Assembly (NCBI GenBank): GCA_034401135.1
Contig: JAWZSP010000001.1
Coordinates: 3,162,001 to 3,226,000, forward strand
Direction: 5' to 3'
Length of the DNA: 64,000 nucleotides
From: Volutella citrinella
Lineage: Eukaryota > Ascomycota > Sordariomycetes > Hypocreales > Nectriaceae
This document shows, in pieces, positions 37,409 through 47,100 of the stretch (position 1 is its first letter; the number at the start of each line of letters is the position of its first letter). A program made the translations under genes and the position numbers. Under the pieces are notes generated by a model, which worked only from the letters and a program-made list of their open reading frames with translations, was not told where the DNA came from and made no database searches.

Positions 37409-38102
37409 ACGAGCCGGAAATAAGTGTTGTGGTGTGACATGCGCCAACTTTGGTCAAAGGCGTCTGGAGAAGAGGTGGCCAAGGACTGTGCGGATCCAGT
37501 TGGATTCGGCATGGAACCCTGGTCCAGCTTTGCGAGCCTTTGTATGACTGAATGATGCAGTATCGGTGGAATGTGCGATGCAAGATATACCCGGATACTT
37601 TGGTTGAGGTCTGGCCGAGGCATACAACTATTGATGACGTTTGGCTGCCACTCTCGCCTCGGCGCGGTAGTGGATGGAAATCATTGCTTTCATTAGTCGA
37701 CTCTCCTTGGGGCTCAGGGCCCGGTTCTGTTTTCCTTGCCGTCGCGTGCTCAGGCTACCCTTGATTTCTTGGAATCAGTGGCCCTGACCGAGGCAGCTTC
37801 ACTCTTGGAAGATTGGTTGAATTGGACGGCGCATACAAGTCTATGATGTCTGTCTATGGATATAACAGGGGAGCAATCCAACAAATTTGAAGCAAAAAAG
37901 GTGCGATATCGGACGAGGGATCTGGCAGCAGAGGAATCGGGACCACGCAGCAGCCCCTTCAGCTTCACTGTGAGTCAACCCTGTTCGGCTGTCCATTCGA
38001 GTGCTCGCGCATTTGTCCGATCCGTGTGTGTGTGTGTGTGCGCGCGTCTACCTGTCTGCCGGCCTGTCTTGTGTCTCTCTCATGTGCGCCTACCGTTGAG
38101 GT
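37409..38102. other. Convergent spacer with GT/CG microsatellite
   Basis: About 0.7 kb between the converging RRM and ChaC-like genes. It contains (GT)n from 38024 followed by CGCGCG to 38046. Otherwise it is 3' UTR-like DNA. Confidence 0.6.
38024..38046 (+). repeat. GT dinucleotide microsatellite ending in CGCGCG
   Basis: Roughly eight and a half GT repeats followed by three CG repeats, an alternating purine-pyrimidine tract of the kind that can adopt Z-DNA. It sits 57 bases beyond the stop of the ChaC-like gene, probably in its 3' UTR. Confidence 0.9.
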
Positions 38103-39105
38103 TCATGAGGAGCTATGCTTCTCAATCTCTTCATTCTCCTGTGTGCTTGATTCTTGCTTGAACTCGTGGTCCGAAGGAGGCGGGTTGAGTGCCTTGGCTG
38201 AGTCTTTGCAGCTGTTCTCAAGTTGTCTCACCCGGCCCGCGAGGTCACTCACATGGACGTCACCGCTGTCGGCAGCCAGCTCATTGAGAGCAACCTCCAG
38301 GTTGAGCAGGTAATCCTTGTTGAGGCCGCTTGGGCCTTGGCTCTTGAAAATGTGCTCAGCCAAAGCCTGCGGGTCTTGCGGTCCGACAAACTGGTCGTTA
38401 TCCGGAGTGCCGATGTAGACGAGGGTCTGGAGAGGCGCTGTGCCGTCGGCGGGCTGGAATGGGGCGTAGTGGATAGAATAACCGTTAATCTCACGGATAT
38501 CGAGGTACTCCTTGACCTCTGCCACCTTTTCCGGTATGATTCGGTATGCTACACCCCATACACGCTCCGGAGCCGAGTCGTGGTGGTCTGTCAGCTGCTC
38601 CCAGTACGACCTCTCGATCAGGGTAACAACGCGTCCCGGTGCTTCTGGAGTGCCACGATGGTCTTGGCTATCATGGGGCCGTGGCATCAGAGATATATCC
38701 TTGGGTGATAACGGGGCACAAACAAAGGGAAGAAAATGGTCGCATACCTTGCCTAAAGGGCCATCAGGGAACAGTCAGCCTGAAACGATCATGAAGATGA
38801 GCCTCACTCACCTGCCAGAAACGCCGGACATAGCCAGTAACAAAGCCGGGGATTCTCGTATCTATAAAAGCGACGAGAAATATCAGTATGCAGTTGACCG
38901 GGTATGTTGGTTCCACAAGAAACATGGGGCTGCGTGGATAGTTACCAAAGTGCGGCGGAGGCTTCCAGATTAGGCTCCTGGGAGGCGAGAGAGCGAATCA
39001 ATATCCAGAATCGGGGCCGGTTTGGAGGCCGGGTGGTCCGGGCGAAGACGGTCGTACATACCCGTATCCGTACAGCCAGAATTCAGAGGGAGAAGAGCCG
39101 TCCAT
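38103..39105 (-). CDS. GCG1: ChaC-type glutathione-specific gamma-glutamylcyclotransferase
   Basis: Exons on the minus strand: 39105-39062, 38977-38946, 38861-38812, 38752-38748, 38667-38103; introns 84, 84, 59 and 80 bases; 231 residues. The N-terminus FWLYGYGSLIWKPPPHF carries the YGSL substrate loop (14-17). [27 protein letters not shown] follows, and YLDIREINGY supplies the likely catalytic Glu103. The enzyme splits glutathione to 5-oxoproline and Cys-Gly in the cytosol (yeast Gcg1, animal CHAC). The C-terminus is an acidic tail. The fourth exon is only five bases (GCAAG). Leaving it out breaks the frame, while including it gives the conserved [12 protein letters not shown] join. Its flanks have a CTGAC branch point, a TTTAG acceptor and a GTATGC donor. 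Transcript data would settle this. Confidence 0.88.
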
Positions 39106-40871
39106 GGCAGCTGTGTGAGATGTGCCAAGAGACAAGGTAGCTCGGATACTGTGAGTGCGGAAGTTCAAGGGCTTTACTAGACAGGGCCGCCGAGCCACAA
39201 GGTTCTAGGGTGGCTTAACTATCGAGGCCGTGGACAAAACGGGGTAATAGGAAGACACCGTACAGCCCTGATGCTCAAATGCCAGTGGGAGTTTGGGTGT
39301 TGGCAGTGGGAACTTGCGAAGAAAGAGGATCTTGGTTCGGAGTAGATAGACGTGACTGCACAAGGGCGATGGCGCAACCAACGAGGAGTCAGCCACAACG
39401 AGTCCCCACGGTGGGAGGGGCTTGAGGGGCATGAGGGGTTCGTTGTCAATTAGCTGGAGCCCTGAATGCGCGGGCCACTGCTTCACTTGTTGGTCAGCGA
39501 ATATCCGCTCCGGGGGAGGGACCTCGACCCCGCTATGTGATCAGCATGTGCTCTGTTCCGCATGCAAGACAACAACTAAACCTTTGCGCAACTGAGCGTC
39601 TGGCATGGTGCGCCGTTCAGGCGTTCCAAAGTCCTTTCTATATCGGAAGCCCGTTCACGCATTGACACTCAGGGGATATGACTCCATTGTTGAGTGGGCA
39701 ATGACTGAGCCACCGCAAAGCTCAACTCAAGGGTTGAATAAAGACCAGTAGTGGAGCTCCAGAGAGCCGCGATGCACGCCACTTTGGCCAAAGCCCTGGG
39801 GCTCGGAGGTATGTCGCAGGAGCATCGGAGATGGCTCATGACCACCCATTTCCAGCCCGCTCTTGGAAGGCTGAGCAGCACACACTCACTACAGGAAGCC
39901 GGGTTGGAGGTTTTCCGGATGCATCACTTTGACTGCTCATGTGAGCACGATGGGCTGCTCGCAACGCATATAGGGCAACGGCTTGAACGGCAAGGGGTTG
40001 CTCACAGGACCCCTCCTCAGGCTGACATCGGGTGCAAAGTGCCGGGCGCGGCTGGGCACAGCGGAGCAGACGCGGTAACGCCGCCTCCGAAGTTGCGAGC
40101 TGAACCGCCGAGCCTCAGTATGCAAGGGTGCCTGCCAGTCAGCCCTTCCAGAAGGCAGAAGCAATGGGGCATGGGTCCATACCTTGTGGGCGGGGTCGTG
40201 GAGCCTCCCCTGTGCGGTGATTAGCATCGCGGCGCAACTGAAGACGATGGGAGTGAGCAAAGTCAGGATCAGCTAGATACGGTGAATACTGCCAGAGTTG
40301 TAGGAGCCCTCGAAGGATGATGCGCAACTCCAGGGCAGAACTATACGGAAGGTACTACCGCAGTTACTAACCTACCGTACCTCAGTTAATACTATGGAAG
40401 TAAGCGCTCCCAGCTACATGGACGGGCAGGCACCTTGGACGGGTAGGCGCGTTAGGCAGGTAGGCGTGCTGTCGCTGTAGCACAAGCCCTGGAAATGTGC
40501 CGCCATGTGCTCACTAAAGCCCCGAAGGCAGCACAACCAACAACACCCACCTCCAATCCCCCCAGGGCATCCATCTTCCTGTCCTCCTCTCATACCCACG
40601 AGTAGACTACTTAGCACATATTTCGGCTGTCTGCTCCCATACACTGACGTCGCCTCAACTGCCCGTTCTTGCATTATTAACTCGTCGCGCCAGTCTTACA
40701 TCACCATAACAAGGCTTTGCTCGCGTGCAGCTGCTTGGCCGCCATTGCTCCACAGGGCTGGACACTGCCCCCGTGCCCGGTTCCTGCTTTGTTGCTGCTT
40801 CAGCAAGTCACTGCCAGTGGTGGACTCGTGGTGGTGCCTGGGTGCCATACATATACGCGGACAGGTTTTCG

Positions 40872-40879
40872 CTATAAAC
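40872..40879 (+). promoter_or_regulatory. TATA-like element upstream of the PEF gene
   Basis: CTATAAAC lies 334 bases before the PEF start codon and just upstream of a pyrimidine-rich tract. The position is plausible for a core promoter; there is no direct evidence of use. Confidence 0.35.
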
Positions 40880-40916
40880 AGGCCAAGCATTTCCACTGCT
40901 GCTCATATCTCCCTGT

Positions 40917-40935
40917 TCCTCCTCCTCCTCCTCCT
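40917..40935 (+). repeat. CCT trinucleotide microsatellite
   Basis: Six to seven CCT units in the probable leader or promoter of the penta-EF-hand gene. Confidence 0.85.
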
Positions 40936-41205
40936 AATTAGTGTTAGCCACGCGGCGACTGTTCACGGAGCGGAGCACCTACGTACCACAATCTAGACAT
41001 CCTTGTCCTGGAATTTGGGTTGCTAAATTCGTCCCAACCCACCGCGCCATCAGCGACTCTGTCCCTGTTTTCGGTCAAGCCTCCAACTGTCTCCCTCCAT
41101 TAAAACCACCACCGGCCTCGTCTTCAACTCTATCCCTACGACTCGCCACGCGCAGCACCAGATCTCAAGGCCAAGGGTAACATCTGCTCCTTGTTCTTGT
41201 TGAAG

Positions 41206-42357
41206 ATGGCGTACAACCAGCCCTACAACCCGGACGCTCTCCCTAGGTGCGTACACTGTGACCCCTCTGTCCTCCGCCCCCTCACACCTCTGCCCCACGT
41301 TGTCGCGGCTGCGTCATGAACTCTCATGGCGGAGACGTGTCCGGTGACGATCGCATGCTGACCCTACGTTTCATAGGTTCGCCGAGCCTGAGCCGGTATG
41401 TTATTTTTCTTCCAGCCTCATAACTGCCAGTAGACCACAGCGACGTTAACGCGCCGTCCTGGTGTAGAAACCTGGCGCGCAGCCTCCGCCTCAGCAGGCC
41501 CAGCCCCCGCAACACCAACAACAACATCATCAGCCTCGATACGACCAGCCTCGATACGACCAGCCCCGATATGACCAGCCTCGACACGATAAGCCCCCTC
41601 CCGTCAATCGGGAATCCCGCTCCCACACAGCCGATTCGTACGGCGGCAGCGGCTATGGCCACATGTCCCCCCCGCCTAACCCATCAGGAGGCCGACCTAT
41701 GCACCACAACCGCCCTGCCACAAACTCCCGCCCTCCCCCTTCGCCGGTTCCTGCTCCTGATGGCAGCAAGTCCGACGACTCACTTCTTCCCTTGTTTAGA
41801 GCTGTAGATAAAGATGGTAGGCTGAGTCGCCCTGCACGCGAAAGTGACTCTGCTTCACAACACGGTTGGCTAATGACGTGTTGCTCTGTCTAGGAACCGG
41901 CCACCTCTCCGAGCGAGAACTATCCGCAGCCCTTGTCAATGGTGACTGGACGTCGTTTGATCCCCAGACAGTGCGCATGATGATCCGCATGTTTGACACG
42001 GACAGGAGCGGTACCATCGGCTTTGAAGAGTTCTGTGGGCTCTGGTCCTTCCTAGCCTCTTGGCGCACCCTTTTCGACCGCTTCGATGTTGACCGCAGCG
42101 GAAACATCTCGCTCGAGGAGTTCACCAACGCCCTCGTTGCTTTCCGCTACCGTCTCAGCCCAAAGTTTGTCGAGCTCCTGTTCAACACCTACGACAAACG
42201 AAACGAGGGTGTCATGAGCTTTGATCTATTCGTCCAAAGCTGCATCTCCCTAAAGCGCATGACCGACGTCTTCAAGAAATACGACGACGACCGCGATGGC
42301 TACATTACCCTCAGCTTCGAGGACTTCTTGACTGAGATCCTGAAGCAAATGCGGTAG
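41206..42357 (+). CDS. PEF1: Penta-EF-hand calcium-binding protein (PEF1/ALG-2 family)
   Basis: Exons 41206-41246, 41377-41395, 41468-41816, 41894-42357; introns 130, 72 and 77 bases; 290 residues. The N-terminus is Pro/Gln/Tyr-rich and contains four PRYDQ-type repeats. Five EF-hand units follow. Canonical loops start at Asp134 (DKDGTGHLSERE), Asp171 (DTDRSGTIGFEE) and Asp201 (DVDRSGNISLEE). A degenerate loop starts at Asp237 and a final loop with an insertion at Asp267 (DDDRDGYITLSFED). This arrangement is that of ALG-2/peflin and yeast Pef1, Ca2+-dependent adaptors in bud emergence, membrane repair and ER-Golgi or ESCRT functions. The 19-base second exon is required to read LPRFAEPEP into the Pro/Gln region. 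The gene converges with the beta-lactamase-like gene. Confidence 0.93.
41534..41593 (+). repeat. 15-bp coding tandem repeat (PRYDQ x4)
   Basis: Four units of CCTCGATACGACCAG and close variants inside the PEF gene, translating to PRYDQ three times and PRHDK once. The last copies have diverged. Confidence 0.92.
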
Positions 42358-42853
42358 AACATTTGAGCGCGAGAATCTAAGTGTGATATTGGAAAATGAG
42401 GCATGATCGATGGTGGTATTCTAAATCTGCTTTATCGTCGTTTTCTTGGTATTATTCTTCCAAGGACTTGTTTCGGGACGTTTGCGCACCTCGTCTCTCC
42501 TGTCGGGACAGCCGGCACGGTCTTGTTCATCTGTGAAACAGCACGGATTGGTTGGGCACAGTCACAGAGATGAAGGCATTTGCATGATACCCTGGGTCGA
42601 GGTCATGGTTCCTGACTTGGAGACGAAACTTGTTTCTCATTATAAGGGGGTAAGCGAATAGTGGCTTCTCTATTTCGTGACAGGGCCGAAGGTTTGATGG
42701 TCCCCGACGCGGAGCAGCTGCAAACGCCGAGTGCGAATAAGCGTCATTGCATTATCATTAGGAATATGTTTAGCATAGGCTAAATCTACAAGCAGCTTGG
42801 AATCCATCAAAAAGCACCCATCACCGCTCACACCAGATAGAAATTCTGACAAG
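42358..42853. other. Convergent 3' spacer
   Basis: About 0.5 kb shared by the 3' ends of the PEF gene and the beta-lactamase-like gene. No other feature is seen. Confidence 0.6.
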
Positions 42854-44152
42854 TCAGAACAACGTTCCAGTCGTGTTACGGCGCCACACAGAACCCGTGT
42901 CCCAGATGCCCTCGCTCGTCAGGGCAACTTCTCCGCCAATGTCTAACGAAATGATCTGGGTACGATGGGCCGACGCCTTCCGCCCAGCTTGTAAGCCGTT
43001 GGGGTTGCGCGCAAGTCCTAGGTTATCGAGCCCACGCCGCACCTCGTGCTCGTCGTACCTCTGTGTCGAGGTACATGACTTGACCAACCTGGCCGCCAGG
43101 CACTGCCGACTATCCTGGCGCTCGAGATCGTGGGCGCTGACCCAGACCTGGGCACCTAGGGCTGCGGCGATCTCCTGCCCGCTGGGTGCGCCGGTAGAGG
43201 TCCGGCCGCCGAGCCACCAGGGGCCTTCCACGACGTCGAAGCAGTGAAGAAGCGCTGTCAGGGGCAGAGCAGCCTCGGAGAGCAGGTGGGATGTGGCGTA
43301 AGGCGCGAGTGAGTGGTAGGAGGTCCCGTGGGGGGAGAAGATGACCGAGATGGCCCGGTCCCACATGTGCGGCGAGAGAGAGGCGGCAGAGCGGGCGTTG
43401 CGGAGAGCTTGCGGCGGCGGCGACTCGGGCGACTCGGGCGGCGTGGGCGGCCGGGACGACGGGATGGAACTACCGAGGACCGTAGTGGTGAAAGCGGTTG
43501 TGTTAGAGGTGTCGAGTGAAGGGGACGGGAGACGGGGCGCAAACTCGGAGACGGGCAACGTCGGACTTGCGGGGGGCGTGAGAAGCGGACGGAGGAATGT
43601 AACCGGTCGTGACGGCGGTGGCCGGTATGTGATGCCCACGGCTGAGTGCAGGCCTCGGAGGTCCCGCTGCTGCGGAATGTATGAGACGGTCACCTCGCCG
43701 GGGTTCCCACCAAGCGTATGCGGCGGGACGATGACACGCACGCTCGTCCCTCTTCCCACAAGCCGAGGATCCTCCCATCTCCTCAGGCTCGTCACAGCTT
43801 CTTTGTCAAAGTACTTCCAGCTGCGGATGAGCTTCGCGGCGGCTGGCACAGCCAGGATTCGGGTTTTGGAGTTGGCCCTTGCGAGTTGCTTGAGCGTGGC
43901 TTCGTGGCAATGGTCGTTTCGGTCTTGGCTGATGATGACGAGGTCCGGCTCGGGAAGTTCACGGAGAGACGAGATGCGGGTCGAATCTTGATCTGAGCCA
44001 CCAGCCGCTTGGGATTTGGGGACTTGCGAGGGACCGGGAATCCATGGATCTAGCAGGATATAGAAAGGTTGCTGACCCTCGTATGGCACAATGGGTTCTA
44101 GGCTCAATAAGAACGAAGCATCACCGTTGAGTTGCTTGACTGTCAAGGCCAT
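42854..44152 (-). CDS. Metallo-beta-lactamase-fold-like protein with altered metal motif
   Basis: One exon, 432 residues from the ATG at 44152, which has a CC-ATG-G context and gives MALTVKQLNGDASFLL, the expected family start. An upstream in-frame ATG at 44191 would add 13 residues. The early strands (FLLSLEPI, FYILLDPWIPGPS) and PDLVIISQDRNDHCHEATLKQL resemble the fungal beta-lactamase superfamily. That family normally has a histidine (HxxxDH) at the position that is Asp77 here; Asp80 and His81 remain. The middle (about 210-265) is a Pro/Ser-rich insert. Later blocks (WDRAISVIFSPHG, PLTALLHCFDVVEGPWWLGG) continue the fold. The substrate is unknown for the whole group, and catalytic activity is doubtful because of the substitution. 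Confidence 0.78.
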   Translation of the reverse strand: MALTVKQLNGDASFLLSLEPIVPYEGQQPFYILLDPWIPGPSQVPKSQAAGGSDQDSTRISSLRELPEPDLVIISQDRNDHCHEATLKQLARANSKTRILAVPAAAKLIRSWKYFDKEAVTSLRRWEDPRLVGRGTSVRVIVPPHTLGGNPGEVTVSYIPQQRDLRGLHSAVGITYRPPPSRPVTFLRPLLTPPASPTLPVSEFAPRLPSPSLDTSNTTAFTTTVLGSSIPSSRPPTPPESPESPPPQALRNARSAASLSPHMWDRAISVIFSPHGTSYHSLAPYATSHLLSEAALPLTALLHCFDVVEGPWWLGGRTSTGAPSGQEIAAALGAQVWVSAHDLERQDSRQCLAARLVKSCTSTQRYDEHEVRRGLDNLGLARNPNGLQAGRKASAHRTQIISLDIGGEVALTSEGIWDTGSVWRRNTTGTLF

Positions 44153-47100
44153 GGCCACTGGACGGGTTGATGAGCCGATAGGAGGAGTCACTTTGGAACA
44201 ACCTCTACGAATCGCAGCATCTCAAACGAGTCTTGTCGACGGGCGGTTGACCACGTCCTGGGGATTTGGGAGCAAATCCCCTTGGTATCCGTCTTGGGGG
44301 AGAGAAAGGGTGACTCTCATGGATCCCAGGCACATGGCAGCGTCATAGGAGCGCATATTATAGGTAGCCGGCCACTCAGAATCTCGGATGATTGGCATGA
44401 TAATAAATTGGCGCGCACACGCGTAATATGTTTATCGCGGGCTCATGTAACGGTGGCATACATGGTCGGTACCGGAATCGATCGACCCGCATGAACAACT
44501 TTCAAATGAGCTGGAGCGCCCTGGCCGCTTTGGCGACCTTCCTCGGTGGTGATGGAGAGGCGCATTCAGGTGGGAGACATGAACCATCCCGCGCCACCCC
44601 TAGGAGGCTTTGCGATGTGTCGCATGCGGAGAGGTGCGCTGCCAGCATACGCGTGACATTGCGAGGCTTTGACGGCGGGTGCTCAGCTCATGATCGAGAT
44701 GCCACATTCCACAGCGTCTGGCTCGAGCAAATGGCACAGACACCCTTGACAGCCCACTTGGGTCAGTCATCGCAGTTGCATTGCGGCATCAAGCATGAAA
44801 TATATGCCATGCCGTGGATTTTTCTGCTCATGGAAAAGCGAAGAGCGCTTGCCCCTTGGTTGAAATCCGAGAGTGGCCACACGTATCTCAGCGCATCGGT
44901 CCATTTTCGCTAACCAGTTCATGCGAATATGCTGCCGCGTGTTCAAGCAACGCTAAGAGCAGGGAGCACATAGTGATGCAGGAGACAACGGCCCATCTAG
45001 ACAGCAGAGTGAGCGAGAGTGGTCGTAGTCAGGCAGGTTGGTGTCGGCAACTTGTTTGGAGAACCGTGCCAAGAGGCCCTGAAGCTGTCGCAAGCCAGAC
45101 GACAATCAATGCCGCAGGTTGGACATGTAGGTGGGTGGGTCGGAAGCAGGAAGCTGGGGCGCGCCTGAAGAAGCTATCTTATCACGCAAGCTCGATGACC
45201 AGGGTGAGCTCAACCAGGCCCTGTCCCCTCGCCTTGTTCCCTCCGGGGCCTGGACTGGGGCCGTCGCTGTGGCTATCGCGGCAACAAAGCTCAAACCACC
45301 GAAGGCCCCAGTGGAGATGTTTGCCTTGTACCTAGTTGGGCAGAGCAACCACAGAGGCCAGTCCATCGAGGGTGACCCAGCATGGATTTCGGCCCAAGAT
45401 TTCTTTTTCGCAGGTCATGGGATCGCTGGCCGGGTGCCCCAAGCTCCGCCGATGGCCCCTGCACACGCTCCGAATGGTCCTCGAAGTAGCCGGCTGCCTG
45501 ACCTGTTTTATTGATTATGCCTGGGGGACGGAGAGACGACCGACAATGCAAGACCCTGCGCTAACAAAAAGATCGCGAACCCAGACTTTTTTGCAGTCGA
45601 CGGTCCAGACACAAAAAGGACGAGACTGGCCGGCTGCCGAAACGAGCTGCAGGAGGAAACATCCCGAGCATCAGCTTGGCCACAGCTGCCACTCCATACT
45701 ATGTATGCCTGGGTGACCGGCATAGCAGCAGCAGTAGCTCTCGCCGCTCGGTGGAGAAAATGGCAAAATTCTGTTCTGCTTCTCGTCGACCTTATCCTTA
45801 TCCGTTCCCCCACCCCGTCGTCTTATCCACATATCGGACCCCGCCGCGAAACAGGTGAGGGAAAAGCATGTCGATATTAACCTTACCTCCTTGGGTGGTA
45901 CCCGGGTAGATGGTTTTGACTGGAAAATTGCTATCGGGGCCGTGCTTGCCTATGGGTGAACCAGACTTCGATTTCAGGCTTGTTTATTTATTTGTTGGTC
46001 AAGCAATGCCAGTAGTGAAGGCATCGGACCAGCTGTGGATCTAGGCGGTGCCTGCGGGGTCACCGCCCTCGACAATAAATCCGGACTTATTATCGTGGGT
46101 GACCTCGGCTGGTCTCACAGCGCCCTCCCACGCGCTAGACTGCAGGTACCTCACGCTCCATCAGCAAGCTGGAGTGCACGTATCGCTCCAGCGACCACTA
46201 CCGCCGCCACCAGCTCACTGACACCCAGCACACTGGGGCATGTGGTTACAATGGGCGGTTTAGAGGCCCAGATCAATCATCCTTACAATCCAGGGTACCG
46301 GTACGTCCGTAGTGGTTCCCGTTCATCAGAGGAAACTCGGGGTACCCTCGTGTTTAATTGCCTGGGTGCCAGCCGAGAGCCTTTGCTGGGGGCGATGATG
46401 TCACAGCACCCTCAGATCCCTCACCCAGACCCGAGGGGGTGGTGTCCCGCCCGCCATGTACTCGCAGTCTCGCATGATACTAGTAGTGTCGACCGTGCTG
46501 CAGGATTCGTTCCTTTTCCCAGTCAAGGCTGTCCGCAAGTACTGTACCAAGTGTGCTCAGTGCCCTCCAGCTGCCCTTTGAGAAATGCAGTGCTCGGATG
46601 GCCCTCCAGCTATCTCCAGATCCAGCACCTGACCGGCGTCTGTGCCTGCGATAGGCTAAGGCCTCGCCTCCCGCCGTCTTTGCCACCAGCATACCCAGAC
46701 CGTCACGCCTGGTTCAAACACACGGTCTTGCTGCTATGGTGCCGACGTCCGCGTCGCCTTTCTCACGTTCGGCGGACCCTGCTGGATGATGGCCGCGGGT
46801 GCCAAAACCATCGTATCATTGCCATGGCGTCAATCGAGGGCCAACGCCACTTTGGTGTGGGCGGGGTGTGCTTCGTTTGGTATGCAGTCGGTACGTCTGT
46901 TTCCAACTTCCAGGTGATTGCCTTAGATGAGTGTTAGTCCCGCGCTCAAAACCGCCGGCCCTGTGTTTGGCGTGCGGTACCCTTTAGCAGCCTTGGCCCC
47001 CGTGAATCAGTTCGACCCAAGAGTCATGCAGAGCGTTTTGTACCAATCCTGCCTGTACATGTGATGGTGCAGCCGGAGTTGGGTTAGGGATGAGCTTTGT

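Larger units (their letters stand above)
39106..41205. other. 2.1 kb divergent intergenic region
   Basis: Between the ChaC-like gene (minus) and the PEF gene (plus). A 157-codon open frame at 39751-40224 shows no family features. The part next to the PEF gene has a TATA-like CTATAAAC at about 40872, a (CCT)n tract at 40917-40935 and C/T-rich leader sequence. No RNA gene is seen. Confidence 0.5.

Noticed and set aside
38668..38760. Alternative splice for the ChaC-like gene using the CCCAAG acceptor and skipping GCAAG
   Set aside because: It would insert about ten non-conserved residues (DISLMPRPHD) into a highly conserved block. The micro-exon model restores the family sequence exactly.
39751..40224. 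157-codon plus-strand frame between the ChaC-like and PEF genes
   Set aside because: No ATG in good context, no family motif and no neighbouring exons with compatible phase.
46035..46937. 300-codon open frame on the plus strand
   Set aside because: It starts with GTG (first ATG at 46251), is rich in Cys, Trp, His and Arg, has no domain or splice context, and lacks the codon pattern of neighbouring genes. Probably chance in GC-rich DNA.
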